Below, piece after piece: positions 1 through 8,023 of a stretch of DNA of 64,000 nt. Every line of letters begins with the position of its first letter. The first letter of the stretch is position 1. Below the pieces are notes generated by a model. It worked only from the letters and a program-made list of their open reading frames with translations. It did not search any database and was not told the DNA's origin. Source of the stretch: Haloplanus sp. Lineage in GTDB: Archaea > Halobacteriota > Halobacteria > Halobacteriales > Haloferacaceae. The DNA lies in the NCBI RefSeq assembly GCF_028275055.1, contig NZ_JAQCNJ010000006.1, positions 1-64,000 on the forward strand, written 5' to 3'. The position numbers were made by a program, and so were the translations under genes.

Positions 1-62
1 GGGGTGTACGCGTCGAGGCAACGAGACGTTGAGCCCGCGAGCACTAACAGTCCAAGCCACAT
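1..62 (+). rRNA. 23S rRNA, 3' end (partial)
   Basis: The first about 60 bases match the conserved 3' terminus of archaeal 23S rRNA, including gagcccgcgagcactaac near the end. A 5S rRNA and tRNA-Cys follow in the usual haloarchaeal rRNA operon order. The exact 3' end is uncertain by a few bases. The body of the gene lies outside the window. Confidence 0.9.
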
Positions 63-145
63 TCATCAGATGTCGCACTGTGACCCGATTTGATTGTCGG
101 GTCCAGGCGCTAGCTGGATCGCACGTAGATACGGTCGACAGGCAA

Positions 146-185
146 CCGACAATGGATGGTCGGCGGTTCGATTCCGCCGGTCGGC
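146..185 (+). ncRNA. mini-tRNA processing element upstream of 5S rRNA
   Basis: This spacer segment folds like the top half of a tRNA. A canonical T arm (five base pairs closing the loop TTCGATT, 162-178) stacks on a five-pair acceptor-like helix, CCGAC at 146-150 with GTCGG at 180-184. The D and anticodon arms are missing. The 5S rRNA begins immediately 3' of it. In Haloferax volcanii, tRNase Z was shown in vitro to make the 5S 5' end at such a mini-tRNA. The same role is inferred here from structure and position. Confidence 0.75.
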
Positions 186-186
186 A

Positions 187-309
187 TGAAGGCGGCCAGA
201 GCGGCGGGGAGACACCCGTACCCATCCCGAACACGGACGTTAAGCCCGCCTGCGTATCGGGCAGTACTGGAGTGGGCGACCCTCTGGGAGTCCTGATTCG
301 CCGCCTCAC
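187..309 (+). rRNA. rrf: 5S rRNA
   Basis: About 123 bases with the conserved archaeal 5S core cccgtacccatcccgaacac and the closing helix ggcggcc...ttcgccgcc that pairs the two ends. It lies just 3' of the 23S end and the mini-tRNA element. End coordinates are set from the terminal helix and may be off by two or three bases. Confidence 0.93.
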
Positions 310-329
310 CACTCATACTTGATTTGCCT

Positions 330-350
330 CGGCGAGCCGTAGGCTCGCCG
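330..350 (+). other. perfect hairpin between 5S and tRNA-Cys
   Basis: CGGCGAGCC, a three-base loop, then GGCTCGCCG form a perfect nine-pair stem about 20 bases after 5S. There is no long T-run behind it, only ggggtgtttcc. It could be a processing hairpin that defines the 5S 3' end, or a weak terminator separating the rRNA transcript from tRNA-Cys, which seems to have its own BoxA. Confidence 0.5.
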
Positions 351-421
351 GGGTGTTTCCGTACCCGAACGCCCGTCAACGGCCTGCGTACCGCATCATC
401 GGCTTCAACGGCGACCGCTAT

Positions 422-428
422 GCTTAAG
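422..428 (+). promoter_or_regulatory. putative BoxA for tRNA-Cys
   Basis: The sequence gcttaag is centred about 29 bases before the first base of tRNA-Cys. That is the archaeal TATA-box spacing for a transcript starting at or just before the tRNA. TTAAG cores are common in haloarchaeal stable-RNA promoters. Judged by position and composition only. Confidence 0.5.
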
Positions 429-453
429 CGACGGGCACCGTAGTATTGAACGC

Positions 454-529
454 GCCAAGGTGGCAGAGTCCGGCCTAACGCAGCGGCCTGCAGAGCCGCC
501 CATCGCCGGTTCAAATCCGGCCCTTGGCT
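454..529 (+). tRNA. tRNA-Cys (GCA)
   Basis: A 76-base cloverleaf. The acceptor strands are GCCAAGG (454-460) and CCTTGGC (522-528), with discriminator U at 529. The anticodon loop ctGCAga gives anticodon GCA, and the T arm contains ggttcaaatcc. CCA is not encoded. tRNA-Cys after 5S is the normal distal gene of haloarchaeal rRNA operons. Confidence 0.95.
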
Positions 530-1063
530 TTCTGACCGCCTAGAAATCCAGCGCCGAAGAGTAAAGCACCGATCAGTATACGCGGTACACGTTTCATTCC
601 AATCAGTATGTACGGTGGTCCTTTATCATCCGATGAAAACATCAAGGTGGCGGGAATACGGATCTCACTCCTCCGATTCCTGCTCATCGTTCCATACGCC
701 AATCGGTGTGGAGGGGACTCTCAACCGACAGGTGAGTTCTCAGTATCCAATAAGACAAAGAAGGCCTCCTGTGTGTCCGTGGCTCCTCTGGGCCGGCGAG
801 GTGGGACTCAGGTGGATGAACATGATCGTCTCACTCAACGGATTGACCGACACTGCCGGCCTCCGGGGTGAGTCGACGCTTCGGCCTCAGCAGATGTCGT
901 GTGGAGCCGCGGTCGGCGCAACAGCACCGAGGTCGGTCGTGACCATCGAAGACGAGGGAGTCCGTCCGGTCCCGGGCCGACCCACCGCATCGAGAGCAGT
1001 GCGACTGTCGGACTCCTCACGCGTGGGTCGCGTGTTATTCTGGGGCCCCCGAAAGGGGTGTCA
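530..1063. other. intergenic stretch without a convincing gene
   Basis: About 530 bases between tRNA-Cys and the GNAT gene. Six-frame ORFs here are shadows or lack haloarchaeal amino-acid bias. A 28-codon minus-strand ORF (597 to 511) would encode a short hydrophobic peptide and runs into tRNA-Cys; I do not call it. No RNA gene is recognised. Confidence 0.5.
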
Positions 1064-1657
1064 TCAGCGGTTCCGTTCCCACTCGTCGCGGGCGATGCTG
1101 TACCGAAGCGAATCACGGGGTTCCTCGCCAATGACGATATCGTTGCGAATCCGCCCCTCCCGACGACCGCCGAACCGGTCGATGTATGACTCGATGGCAC
1201 GTTGTGAGGGCTCGTTCTCCGGGTCGCAGGTGACCGCAACCACCTCGAACTCCAATCGGTTGAAGGCGAGTTCGAGAAAGCGGGCGGCTCGCTCGCCGGA
1301 GTAGCCCCGCCCCCAGAAGGGTTTACGGAACCACGTCCCGAGCTTCGCCAACCGGCACTCCCAGTCGGGGTGCAATGCCGCCATACCGGCCAGTTCCCCC
1401 TCGCGGTCGCCCTCGGTCGGCCGGACGGCGTAGTGGGCGTCCTCTCCGGCCGCAAACGCTTCGCCGCAGTCCCGGATGAATTCGGCCGTCTCCTTCGGTG
1501 ACTCGTGTGGATCCCACGGGACGTACCGCGTTATCGTGTCGATATCCGGTGCCTCGCGATGGACATGCTGGTACAACTCCAACGGGTCGGTCGTTTCGGG
1601 ATGGAGTCGCTCGTAGACGAGCCGGTCACTCTCCATCCGATCAGGAAAAAGGCCCAT
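1064..1657 (-). CDS. GNAT family N-acetyltransferase (RimJ/RimL type)
   Basis: A 197-residue protein of the acetyl-CoA-dependent N-acetyltransferase fold, in the subgroup that acetylates protein N-termini or small amines; the substrate is unknown. Support comes from the region LAKLGTWFRKPFWGRGYSGE, where FWGRGY resembles the acetyl-CoA pyrophosphate-binding motif A, followed by the strand FEVVAVTCDPENEPSQRAIE typical of this subgroup. The length is normal. The chosen start reads MGLFPDRMESDR; the methionine at residue 8 is an alternative. It stands alone, with a tRNA upstream on the map and a haloperoxidase gene on the same strand behind it. Family assignment is firm, function is not. Confidence 0.88.
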   Translation of the reverse strand: MGLFPDRMESDRLVYERLHPETTDPLELYQHVHREAPDIDTITRYVPWDPHESPKETAEFIRDCGEAFAAGEDAHYAVRPTEGDREGELAGMAALHPDWECRLAKLGTWFRKPFWGRGYSGERAARFLELAFNRLEFEVVAVTCDPENEPSQRAIESYIDRFGGRREGRIRNDIVIGEEPRDSLRYSIARDEWERNR

Positions 1658-1954
1658 AGTTCAACACCGGAAGCGAGCAACAAAAATCCCGGCTGACCGG
1701 CGGTTAACCGCTCCGCTTTTCATCCTGTCTGTGACCGGTCACGGCTCTCTCAGCGTGGTACTTCGTGTCTCACACAGCGCTTCTGACGGTAGTTCGGCAG
1801 TTCACACAGGCTCTGCTGAACGCAGGGCGTGCACCGGTCACGCCGTGTCACCGAACCACCGTCAGCAAGCGGTGACACATTTGTGAAAGTCCCCGACCAT
1901 GGGCTGGAGCCCACATGCAGGCGCTATCGGATTAAAACTGGCCTGTCGCTCGGA

Positions 1955-3784
1955 TCACGAAGGGTGCCTGGGGGTGTCCTGATCGGCTTCGTACCGGAGT
2001 TTTCTAAGCGTCCGTGTGTACTCGGTAATCGCCATCTCGGCATCAGCACCGTACTCCAGATACCGGGTGAATGTCGGGGCAATCGTTTCTCGCCCGTCGA
2101 ACGCGCGGCCGAACACGTCCATCAGCAGGCCAACCGCCACCTGTTCGCCGAGTTTCACCCCTTCGTAATGGTCGCTGTAGTAGTGGACGCCGGCGAACAT
2201 CCGCGCGAGCCCGACGTTCGAGATCAGCTTGTCGATTTCCTGATGAACACCGCGGTGCCCGTCGGGAACGTCGTTCATCGTCGGGGGGTGCTCACCCTCG
2301 CCCCGATCGACCGGTAGATAGTAGTCGGCCTCATCGTTCCAGTCGGCGTTCTCGAACCACGTTTTTAGGATGGTGCCGCAGGCACCGGCGATCACCGAGT
2401 GACCGCTGGGATACGCCGGGTGAACCGGCGACCCTTCTTGATACACCGTGGACAGGAACCCGGGGTCCCCGTCGCCGCCCGCCCGGAGTCGGCGCTGGCG
2501 ATCGAGGATCTCCGCGTCCGCTACCAAGGCGTCGACATTGAACCTATCCCTGCCCGGCGAGTCGTCGTTGAACTCCTGTGCGTGAATCCGACCGGCGTAG
2601 GTTTCGGGCCGACACCGGAAGTGAGCATAATATTTCTGATAAAATGCCGCCAGCAGTGCCTCCCGGCCTGCCCGGGCGATCAGGTCCAGCAGTCCGACCG
2701 GACCGTTGTCGGTGTAGTTGAACACCGGTCCCTCCTCACGGGTAACGTACGCGAGTCCATCGTCGTAATCGACCCAGTCTCTGCCCAGCAGGTACAGCGC
2801 GGCGATCAGATACTCCTGATACGGCGGTTCGGCGTTGACGATCGTCGCCAAGTGTCGTGGGGTCTCGAGATAGCCGCGCCCACCCTCCGTCTCGGATGGA
2901 GGGTTCGGATTCAGTTCCGCCGAGATCAGGCTCCCGTCGTCGTCTGTCGGGGCGATTCCTTCAAGAACGTCCAGCCACCTTTCCCGGGATTTGTTGTAAT
3001 CGATCTCCTGATACCGCAGATAGCGCTGCTTGGTCGGCAGCGACCATAGATCCACATCGTGTAACAGGAACTGGGAGACGTACGGCCCCCACCAGTCGGC
3101 CGCGCCAACGCCACCCTCCACGAACAGGCGGTCCGTGCCGTACCACCAGTCTTCATCTATGTCGGCGTCACCGATCCTGTCGAGATCGGTCGTCAGTGGA
3201 TCGTACACGTCGTCGAACCGGTCACTGGTGGTCGTCGTGTCACAGTCATCGGGTCCCGGTTCGTTTTTCCACTCCACGAACGGCACGTCCCGGAGTTGCT
3301 CCATGGCATAGAGGTCGATCATCTCGGCGGCGGTGTGTGGTCCCGTCGGGTCCGGTGCCATCGGCATCACACCCCGCCAGGCCTCCATTCCGGCGAGACT
3401 GACCGAATGCACGCCAGGCACGCCGATAAACAATCGCCCGTCGACGTCCGGGTCGTTCTTTCCGCCCCGTTCGAACATCGTGGCCACGCTCGGGTCGGCC
3501 GCTTCCCTGACCGCATTGAGATAGTGCTCGACCTTTTGATCAGGGTCCACGACGCCCTCGGACCGTGTGTCGTCATCGCCGTCGTCGTCCAGTGGCATTC
3601 CCTTCGTGAACAGGTACGGCCTGTAGTCGCACCTGTCGATCGTGACGATGGTATCCTGGCGTTCGGTGCTACGGTTTTGATAGGTTTGTAGCCCGTCCAC
3701 GAACTGTTCGACCGACTCCCGGCCACGCTCCGACTCAACTAACACCTCGCGCTCCTCGATACCGATTTGTGGGTTGTGAACCAT
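1955..3784 (-). CDS. vanadium-dependent haloperoxidase family protein (PAP2 superfamily)
   Basis: A 609-residue protein. The C-terminal half has the vanadate-binding signature: a lysine followed by an RPE motif (KYYAHFRCRPE), then HPAYPSGHSVIAGACG, then LARMFAGVHYYSDH with the arginine and histidine expected to coordinate vanadate. The family oxidises halides with peroxide or acts as a phosphatase; the activity here is unproven. No signal peptide is obvious. The ORF stays open for 103 codons upstream, but that part is Arg/Ser-rich and unlike haloarchaeal protein. The start MVHNPQIG is preferred because a BoxA-like agttttaatt lies about 40 bases upstream. The gene appears monocistronic. Confidence 0.88.
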   Translation of the reverse strand: MVHNPQIGIEEREVLVESERGRESVEQFVDGLQTYQNRSTERQDTIVTIDRCDYRPYLFTKGMPLDDDGDDDTRSEGVVDPDQKVEHYLNAVREAADPSVATMFERGGKNDPDVDGRLFIGVPGVHSVSLAGMEAWRGVMPMAPDPTGPHTAAEMIDLYAMEQLRDVPFVEWKNEPGPDDCDTTTTSDRFDDVYDPLTTDLDRIGDADIDEDWWYGTDRLFVEGGVGAADWWGPYVSQFLLHDVDLWSLPTKQRYLRYQEIDYNKSRERWLDVLEGIAPTDDDGSLISAELNPNPPSETEGGRGYLETPRHLATIVNAEPPYQEYLIAALYLLGRDWVDYDDGLAYVTREEGPVFNYTDNGPVGLLDLIARAGREALLAAFYQKYYAHFRCRPETYAGRIHAQEFNDDSPGRDRFNVDALVADAEILDRQRRLRAGGDGDPGFLSTVYQEGSPVHPAYPSGHSVIAGACGTILKTWFENADWNDEADYYLPVDRGEGEHPPTMNDVPDGHRGVHQEIDKLISNVGLARMFAGVHYYSDHYEGVKLGEQVAVGLLMDVFGRAFDGRETIAPTFTRYLEYGADAEMAITEYTRTLRKLRYEADQDTPRHPS

Positions 3785-4159
3785 ACACGTACGCCCCGTG
3801 GTTTCGTACTCGATACTATCAATTAAAACTATCTTCTGACCCCGACACGGAACCCGTGACGTGGCTCCACCACGCGCTCCCCCGCCCGCGCTCGACGACC
3901 TGCGAGCCATCGGGGCCCGGCAGCGGACGGCCCACGAAGGAGTCGATGTCGTCCGTAGGTCAGACGGGGTCGATACGTCCGAGAACACGGCTCTGTGCCG
4001 GTCGGCGTACGCCGTCGGCGTGGGGTAACTCCCGGCCCCCAGACGTTCTCGTGGGGCCGCGGTCGCCCTCACTGGTGTGGCCTGTCCCGCCACAAAGGGT
4101 CGGCGTCCGGGATCCGGTCGCGTGGCCTCACGACCCGCGACCGAGCGGGCTCCGGCCGT
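3785..4159. other. intergenic stretch upstream of the haloperoxidase gene
   Basis: About 375 bases between two minus-strand genes. The haloperoxidase frame stays open through most of it, but without haloarchaeal codon or amino-acid character. Apart from the BoxA at 3821-3830 I see no gene or RNA. Confidence 0.5.
3821..3830 (-). promoter_or_regulatory. putative BoxA of the haloperoxidase gene
   Basis: On the minus strand this reads agttttaatt, the only AT-rich patch in the GC-rich upstream region. It lies about 40 bases before the chosen ATG, implying a leader of roughly 15 bases. It supports the short start over the long ORF. Confidence 0.45.
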
Positions 4160-4465
4160 TCAGGTACTGTTCGCCTCGACCGCCAGTTCGATGGCTCGGT
4201 CCACGGCTTCGTCCCCTTCGCCAACGTCGTCGTACGCCTCGGTGAACGAACTCATCACATCCTTGGCCAGTTCGCGGGCGTCGGCTTCGGACGGCTGGAC
4301 GTTGTCGACCGCCGTCGACTCCTCTGCCTCCTCATCGACGACCCACACCTCGAACATCCCGTCCTGATCGGCGGTCGGTTGGAACTTCACCTCCACCTCG
4401 ACGGTGCGGCTCTCGTACTCGCGACGTCCGGTCTTCAGCCATCCCGATGGAACCGATCTACTCAT
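4160..4465 (-). CDS. hypothetical acidic protein
   Basis: A 101-residue acidic protein of unknown function. The N-terminal part has alternating hydrophobic residues (TVEVEVKFQP, MFEVWVVDEE) suggesting a small beta sheet. The C-terminal part is helical and very acidic (ARELAKDVMSSFTEAYDDVGEGDEAVDRAIELAVEA). No cysteines, membrane segments or catalytic motifs are visible. The start MSRSVPSG was chosen over a 20-codon extension because it begins the region with typical haloarchaeal composition. It is divergent from the alcohol dehydrogenase gene, with about 240 bases between the starts. Confidence 0.7.
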   Translation of the reverse strand: MSRSVPSGWLKTGRREYESRTVEVEVKFQPTADQDGMFEVWVVDEEAEESTAVDNVQPSEADARELAKDVMSSFTEAYDDVGEGDEAVDRAIELAVEANST

Positions 4466-4675
4466 GGAGACATATTCGCCCGTAACCCAGATAAGACTAT
4501 CCGTCAGCGCCACGTAGTTCGGCACTGGAGACAGATCCCTCGGGACCGCTGTTTCCGGTTTAGACGGACCCGCTGTGCGTGTCCACGTACACGCCGAAGA
4601 GACGGTGTCCGAGGCCGTCCTCGGAGAGTGTCCTCGTCCCGCAGGGAGGGGTGGTACCGTTCACGGACCCCCGCG

Positions 4676-4682
4676 TTTTTAT
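4676..4682 (+). promoter_or_regulatory. putative BoxA of alcohol dehydrogenase gene
   Basis: The sequence tttttat lies 24 to 30 bases before the ATG at 4706, the distance expected for a leaderless haloarchaeal transcript. It also supports that ATG over the long upstream extension of the ORF. Confidence 0.55.
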
Positions 4683-4705
4683 CGCGCCGCCACGTCTGGT
4701 CGTCC

Positions 4706-5722
4706 ATGACAGAGACGATGCAGGCGGCTGTCGTTCCGGAGGCGGGGGCCGACTTCGAGGTCGTCGAACGCGAGGTCGCGGATCCGGATCCGACCGAGGT
4801 CCGGGTCGCGGTCGACGCCTGTGGGATCTGCCACAGCGACGCGTTCGTGGTTGAGGGCACCTTTCCCGGTGTGACGTACCCACGGATCCCGGGGCACGAG
4901 GTGGTGGGTCGGGTCGATGCCGCCGGCGCCGACGTGACCGCTTGGAGCGAGGGGGATCGCGTCGGTGCGGGCTGGCACGGCGGCCACTGTTTCACCTGCG
5001 ACCCGTGCCGCCGTGGCGACTTTCTCCAGTGTGAGAACGCCGAGATCACGGGGTTGAGCTTCGACGGTGGCTACGCCGAGTACGCGACGGTCCCATCGGA
5101 GGCGGTGGCCGCTGTCCCAGACGATCTGGATGCCGTCGACGCCGCACCGCTCCTGTGTGCCGGCGTCACCACCTACAACGCCCTCCGGAACAGCGACGCC
5201 CGCCCCGGGGATCTGGTGGCCGTCGTCGGCGTCGGTGGGCTGGGTCACCTCGGCGTCCAGTACGCCCACGCCGCGGGGTTCGAAACCGTCGCCGTCTCAC
5301 GGAGCCCGGACAAGCGGGAGATGGCCGCCGACCTCGGTGCGGACCACTTCGTCGACGCGAGCGAGACCGACCCCGCCGAGGCACTCCAGGACCTCGGTGG
5401 CGCAAAGGTCGTTCTTTCGACTGCGCCGTCGGCCAACGCCGTCGAGTCGGTGATCGGCGGCCTCGGTACGAACGGCGAGGCCGTCGTCGTTGGGCTGCCA
5501 GGCGACCCCGTCCCCACGGACGTTCAGCATCTGATCGGCACCTGTGGCGCGGTGTCAGGGTGGGGGTCCGGCCACGCTCGTGACTCCCAGGACACCCTTG
5601 AGTTCAGTTCGCTGCGGGAGATCACCCCCGTCGTCGAGACGTTCGGTCTCTCGGATGTCGGCACGGCCTACGACCGGATGATGAACAACGACGCCCGGTT
5701 CCGAGCGGTACTCGACATCTGA
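4706..5722 (+). CDS. zinc-dependent alcohol dehydrogenase (MDR superfamily)
   Basis: A 338-residue medium-chain dehydrogenase that would oxidise alcohols or reduce aldehydes with NAD(P)H. The catalytic zinc site is visible as GICHSD and GHE (about residues 36-40 and 63-65). The structural zinc lobe is present as CFTCDPCRRGDFLQC, four cysteines with the usual spacing. The Rossmann motif is GVGGLGHLGVQYA. The length is typical of AdhP-like enzymes. The ORF is open 237 codons further upstream, but that part is a shadow of the opposite-strand gene, and the BoxA at 4676 fits ATG 4706. Substrate cannot be told from sequence. Confidence 0.92.
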   Translation: MTETMQAAVVPEAGADFEVVEREVADPDPTEVRVAVDACGICHSDAFVVEGTFPGVTYPRIPGHEVVGRVDAAGADVTAWSEGDRVGAGWHGGHCFTCDPCRRGDFLQCENAEITGLSFDGGYAEYATVPSEAVAAVPDDLDAVDAAPLLCAGVTTYNALRNSDARPGDLVAVVGVGGLGHLGVQYAHAAGFETVAVSRSPDKREMAADLGADHFVDASETDPAEALQDLGGAKVVLSTAPSANAVESVIGGLGTNGEAVVVGLPGDPVPTDVQHLIGTCGAVSGWGSGHARDSQDTLEFSSLREITPVVETFGLSDVGTAYDRMMNNDARFRAVLDI

Positions 5723-5815
5723 CTCGGCCGGGTCGGTGTAGCTCTCGGAATATCAATCGAGATACCCGGCCCACTAGGTATATACCCGCGAGTTCGATTA
5801 TAGTAGCCGATAGCG

Positions 5816-7306
5816 ATGTCCACGACACCACCTGCCGGTTCCGAGCCCCCTGCAGCCGAGTTTCCGCTGACCTTTGAACGGATCGTCGGTCGCATCGGTG
5901 CGCCAATCTTCATTCTCGACGCCGACCACGAGGTGGTGGTCTGGAACCACGGGATGGAGGAGTTGACCGGGAGCACACGCGCCGACGCGCAGGCGGCGGA
6001 CTCGGTCGGTGAGGCGTGGTATCAGGACGGCCGTCGGGCCAAGACGCTGGCCGACAAGGTGCTCGAAGCCCCGCAGGACGCCCACGAGCGATTCGATGTC
6101 AGGCGGGTCGACAACGGCGAGTTCCCCGAGTACCGAGACCGGAGCACGTTCACCGACACCCGCGGCGACACCCGTCACATTACGTTCAGCGCGTCGCCGC
6201 TTTTCGACGACGGCAACCTCGTCGGTGTGGTCGAACTGGTGACAGACCGGACGGAGGAGGTGCGCCGGCGACAACGGATCGAGGACCTCGTCGCTGAGGT
6301 CACCTCGACGATGCATGCGATTCAGGACGGTGACCTCGCCGCTCGCGCCGACTTCGACGCAGGCGGGTCGATCGACGAGGAACTGTGTGCGGTCGTCGAC
6401 TCGTTGAACGGGATGGGAGAGACACTCGACGGACTCGTGGCCGACGTGGACGAACAGACCCGGGAACTCCGGGAGATCACCCAGGAGGTCGCCGACAGCG
6501 CCACCCGAATGGAAGACATCGCCACGGAACAGGCCGAGCGAAGCGAGGCGGTCGCGAGCGAGGTGTCGACGCTCAGCGCGACCGTTGAGGAGGTCGCCTC
6601 GACCGCCGATTCGGTCGCCGACACCAGCCGTCAAGCCCGCGACCACGCCGAGGAGGGAAGCGAGACGAACCGCGAGGCCCGTGACGCGATGTCGGCGGTT
6701 CGGACGTCGAGCCGCGATGTCCGCGAGGACGTGGACGAACTCAACGACACCGTCGACGAAATCGACGAGGTGGTCGACGTGATCAACGACATCGCGGACC
6801 AGACGAACCTGCTGGCGTTGAACGCCAACATCGAGGCCGCCCGCGCCGACCGCGACAGCGACGGATTCGCCGTCGTCGCCGACGAGGTCAAAACCCTCGC
6901 ACAGGAGGCTCAAGACCAGGCCGGCGAGATCGAATCCATGATCGTCGATGTTCAAGACCGGACCGAGGGGACGGCCGATAGCCTCCGGACGACCGAACGC
7001 CGGATCGACGACGGTGTCGCCGAGGTGGAGGCGAGCATGGAGAAACTCGACGACATCGTCGACGCGGTCGGTGAGGCCGTCGCGGGCATCCAAGAGGTGT
7101 CGGAAGCGACCGACGAACAGGCGGCGAGCGCCGAGGAAATCGCCGCCATGGTCGACGAGGCACGCGACCGCTCGGAACGCGTCGCCGAGGAGGTCACGCA
7201 GGTCGTCCGGTTGACCCAACGCCAGACCGAGAAGGTGGCAGAGATCGCACAGCGTGTCGGTCGCCTGCGCGGCGACGGTCACCGGTCCCCGAGCGACCTG
7301 CGATAA
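5816..7306 (+). CDS. soluble PAS-domain methyl-accepting taxis transducer
   Basis: A 496-residue haloarchaeal transducer (Htr type) that would signal to CheA/CheW. A PAS-like domain lies at about residues 20-140 (IGAPIFILDADHEVVVWNHGMEELTG). A HAMP-like linker follows at about 145-200. A long methyl-accepting coiled coil runs from about 220 to 480, with the conserved hairpin tip INDIADQTNLLALNANIEAA. There is no transmembrane segment, so it should sense a cytoplasmic or redox cue, perhaps through the PAS domain. The acidic composition is normal for haloarchaea. No chemotaxis genes are adjacent; it seems a stand-alone receptor. Confidence 0.92.
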   Translation: MSTTPPAGSEPPAAEFPLTFERIVGRIGAPIFILDADHEVVVWNHGMEELTGSTRADAQAADSVGEAWYQDGRRAKTLADKVLEAPQDAHERFDVRRVDNGEFPEYRDRSTFTDTRGDTRHITFSASPLFDDGNLVGVVELVTDRTEEVRRRQRIEDLVAEVTSTMHAIQDGDLAARADFDAGGSIDEELCAVVDSLNGMGETLDGLVADVDEQTRELREITQEVADSATRMEDIATEQAERSEAVASEVSTLSATVEEVASTADSVADTSRQARDHAEEGSETNREARDAMSAVRTSSRDVREDVDELNDTVDEIDEVVDVINDIADQTNLLALNANIEAARADRDSDGFAVVADEVKTLAQEAQDQAGEIESMIVDVQDRTEGTADSLRTTERRIDDGVAEVEASMEKLDDIVDAVGEAVAGIQEVSEATDEQAASAEEIAAMVDEARDRSERVAEEVTQVVRLTQRQTEKVAEIAQRVGRLRGDGHRSPSDLR

Positions 7307-7516
7307 CACCCACCGCCACCGAAACAACGCGGTGGCGGTCCTCCATAGCCCGCCGTTGCCCATGGCCCGGCGTGGGACTCCGGAGCCTCGCTCGCGGGCC
7401 CGGTCGTGGCACGGGTGACGAGGTGGGCCGGAGGCCGGGGCCGGCGCGTCGTGTTCCGTCCGCCCCGTTTCTGGTCGTCTCGTCGCCCGGTCAGTCCCCG
7501 ACCGCCTCGACCCGCT

Positions 7517-7984
7517 CTACCGTTTCAACCGGGTGGTGTCGGCGCGGAGCGTCGAGACCCGCGCGTTCTCCTTGAGTCGGACACCATCCCCACCAACCGA
7601 GAGGGGCATCCGGGGAAGCGAGGCGACCACCCGCGTCGGATGGCTTGCGCCCCGTTCTAAGACCGCTCTGCGGGCTTGGAGAAGAACCTCCTCGTCGCCG
7701 GACAACGACTCGTTGTACTCGATCAGATACTGACCGGCGTCGAGGTGCCACCACCCGTGGTCTTCTCCGGGATTCCGGCGACGGGTTCCGTGGGGAGTGG
7801 TCGTCGCTGGGGCGAGTTCGCTGCCGCCGAAGTCGACCCGCCCGGGGTCGTCGACGACGTATACCTGCCGCGCCGTGAGGTCGACACCGTCGTCGTGGAC
7901 CTGCGTGTCGGTGTGTAGAAGTCCGTCGACGGCGGCCGCCACGCCCTCGTGATCGATCTCGTCTTTGTCTCCCTGCCCCGTCAT
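7517..7984 (-). CDS. dUTPase / dCTP deaminase-like protein
   Basis: A 155-residue protein resembling the trimeric dUTPase and dCTP deaminase fold. It has an N-terminal GVDLTARQVYVV strand, then WHLDAGQYLIEYNE, then QARRAVLERGASHPTRVVASL, which sits where the family has the motif RSSLxRxG. The usual serines of that motif are not conserved (ARRAVLERGA), so the catalytic type, or even activity, is uncertain. The start MTGQGDKD was chosen; a methionine 12 codons upstream is possible. It lies downstream of the AAA ATPase gene on the same strand with a 39-base gap, possibly cotranscribed. Confidence 0.72.
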   Translation of the reverse strand: MTGQGDKDEIDHEGVAAAVDGLLHTDTQVHDDGVDLTARQVYVVDDPGRVDFGGSELAPATTTPHGTRRRNPGEDHGWWHLDAGQYLIEYNESLSGDEEVLLQARRAVLERGASHPTRVVASLPRMPLSVGGDGVRLKENARVSTLRADTTRLKR

Positions 7985-8023
7985 GTGTGACTGTACGACG
8001 TGCCGGCTCAAAAGTCCCACCGA

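Noticed and set aside
511-597. 28-codon hydrophobic minus-strand ORF running into tRNA-Cys
   Set aside because: Very short, no conserved pattern, ends inside a tRNA; chance is likely.
3785-4093. 103-codon N-terminal extension of the haloperoxidase
   Set aside because: Ser/Arg-rich non-halophilic composition and a BoxA lies inside it.
5798-7363. 521-codon minus-strand ORF opposite the taxis transducer
   Set aside because: Antisense shadow of a high-GC gene; Val/Gly/Arg/His-rich with no domain.
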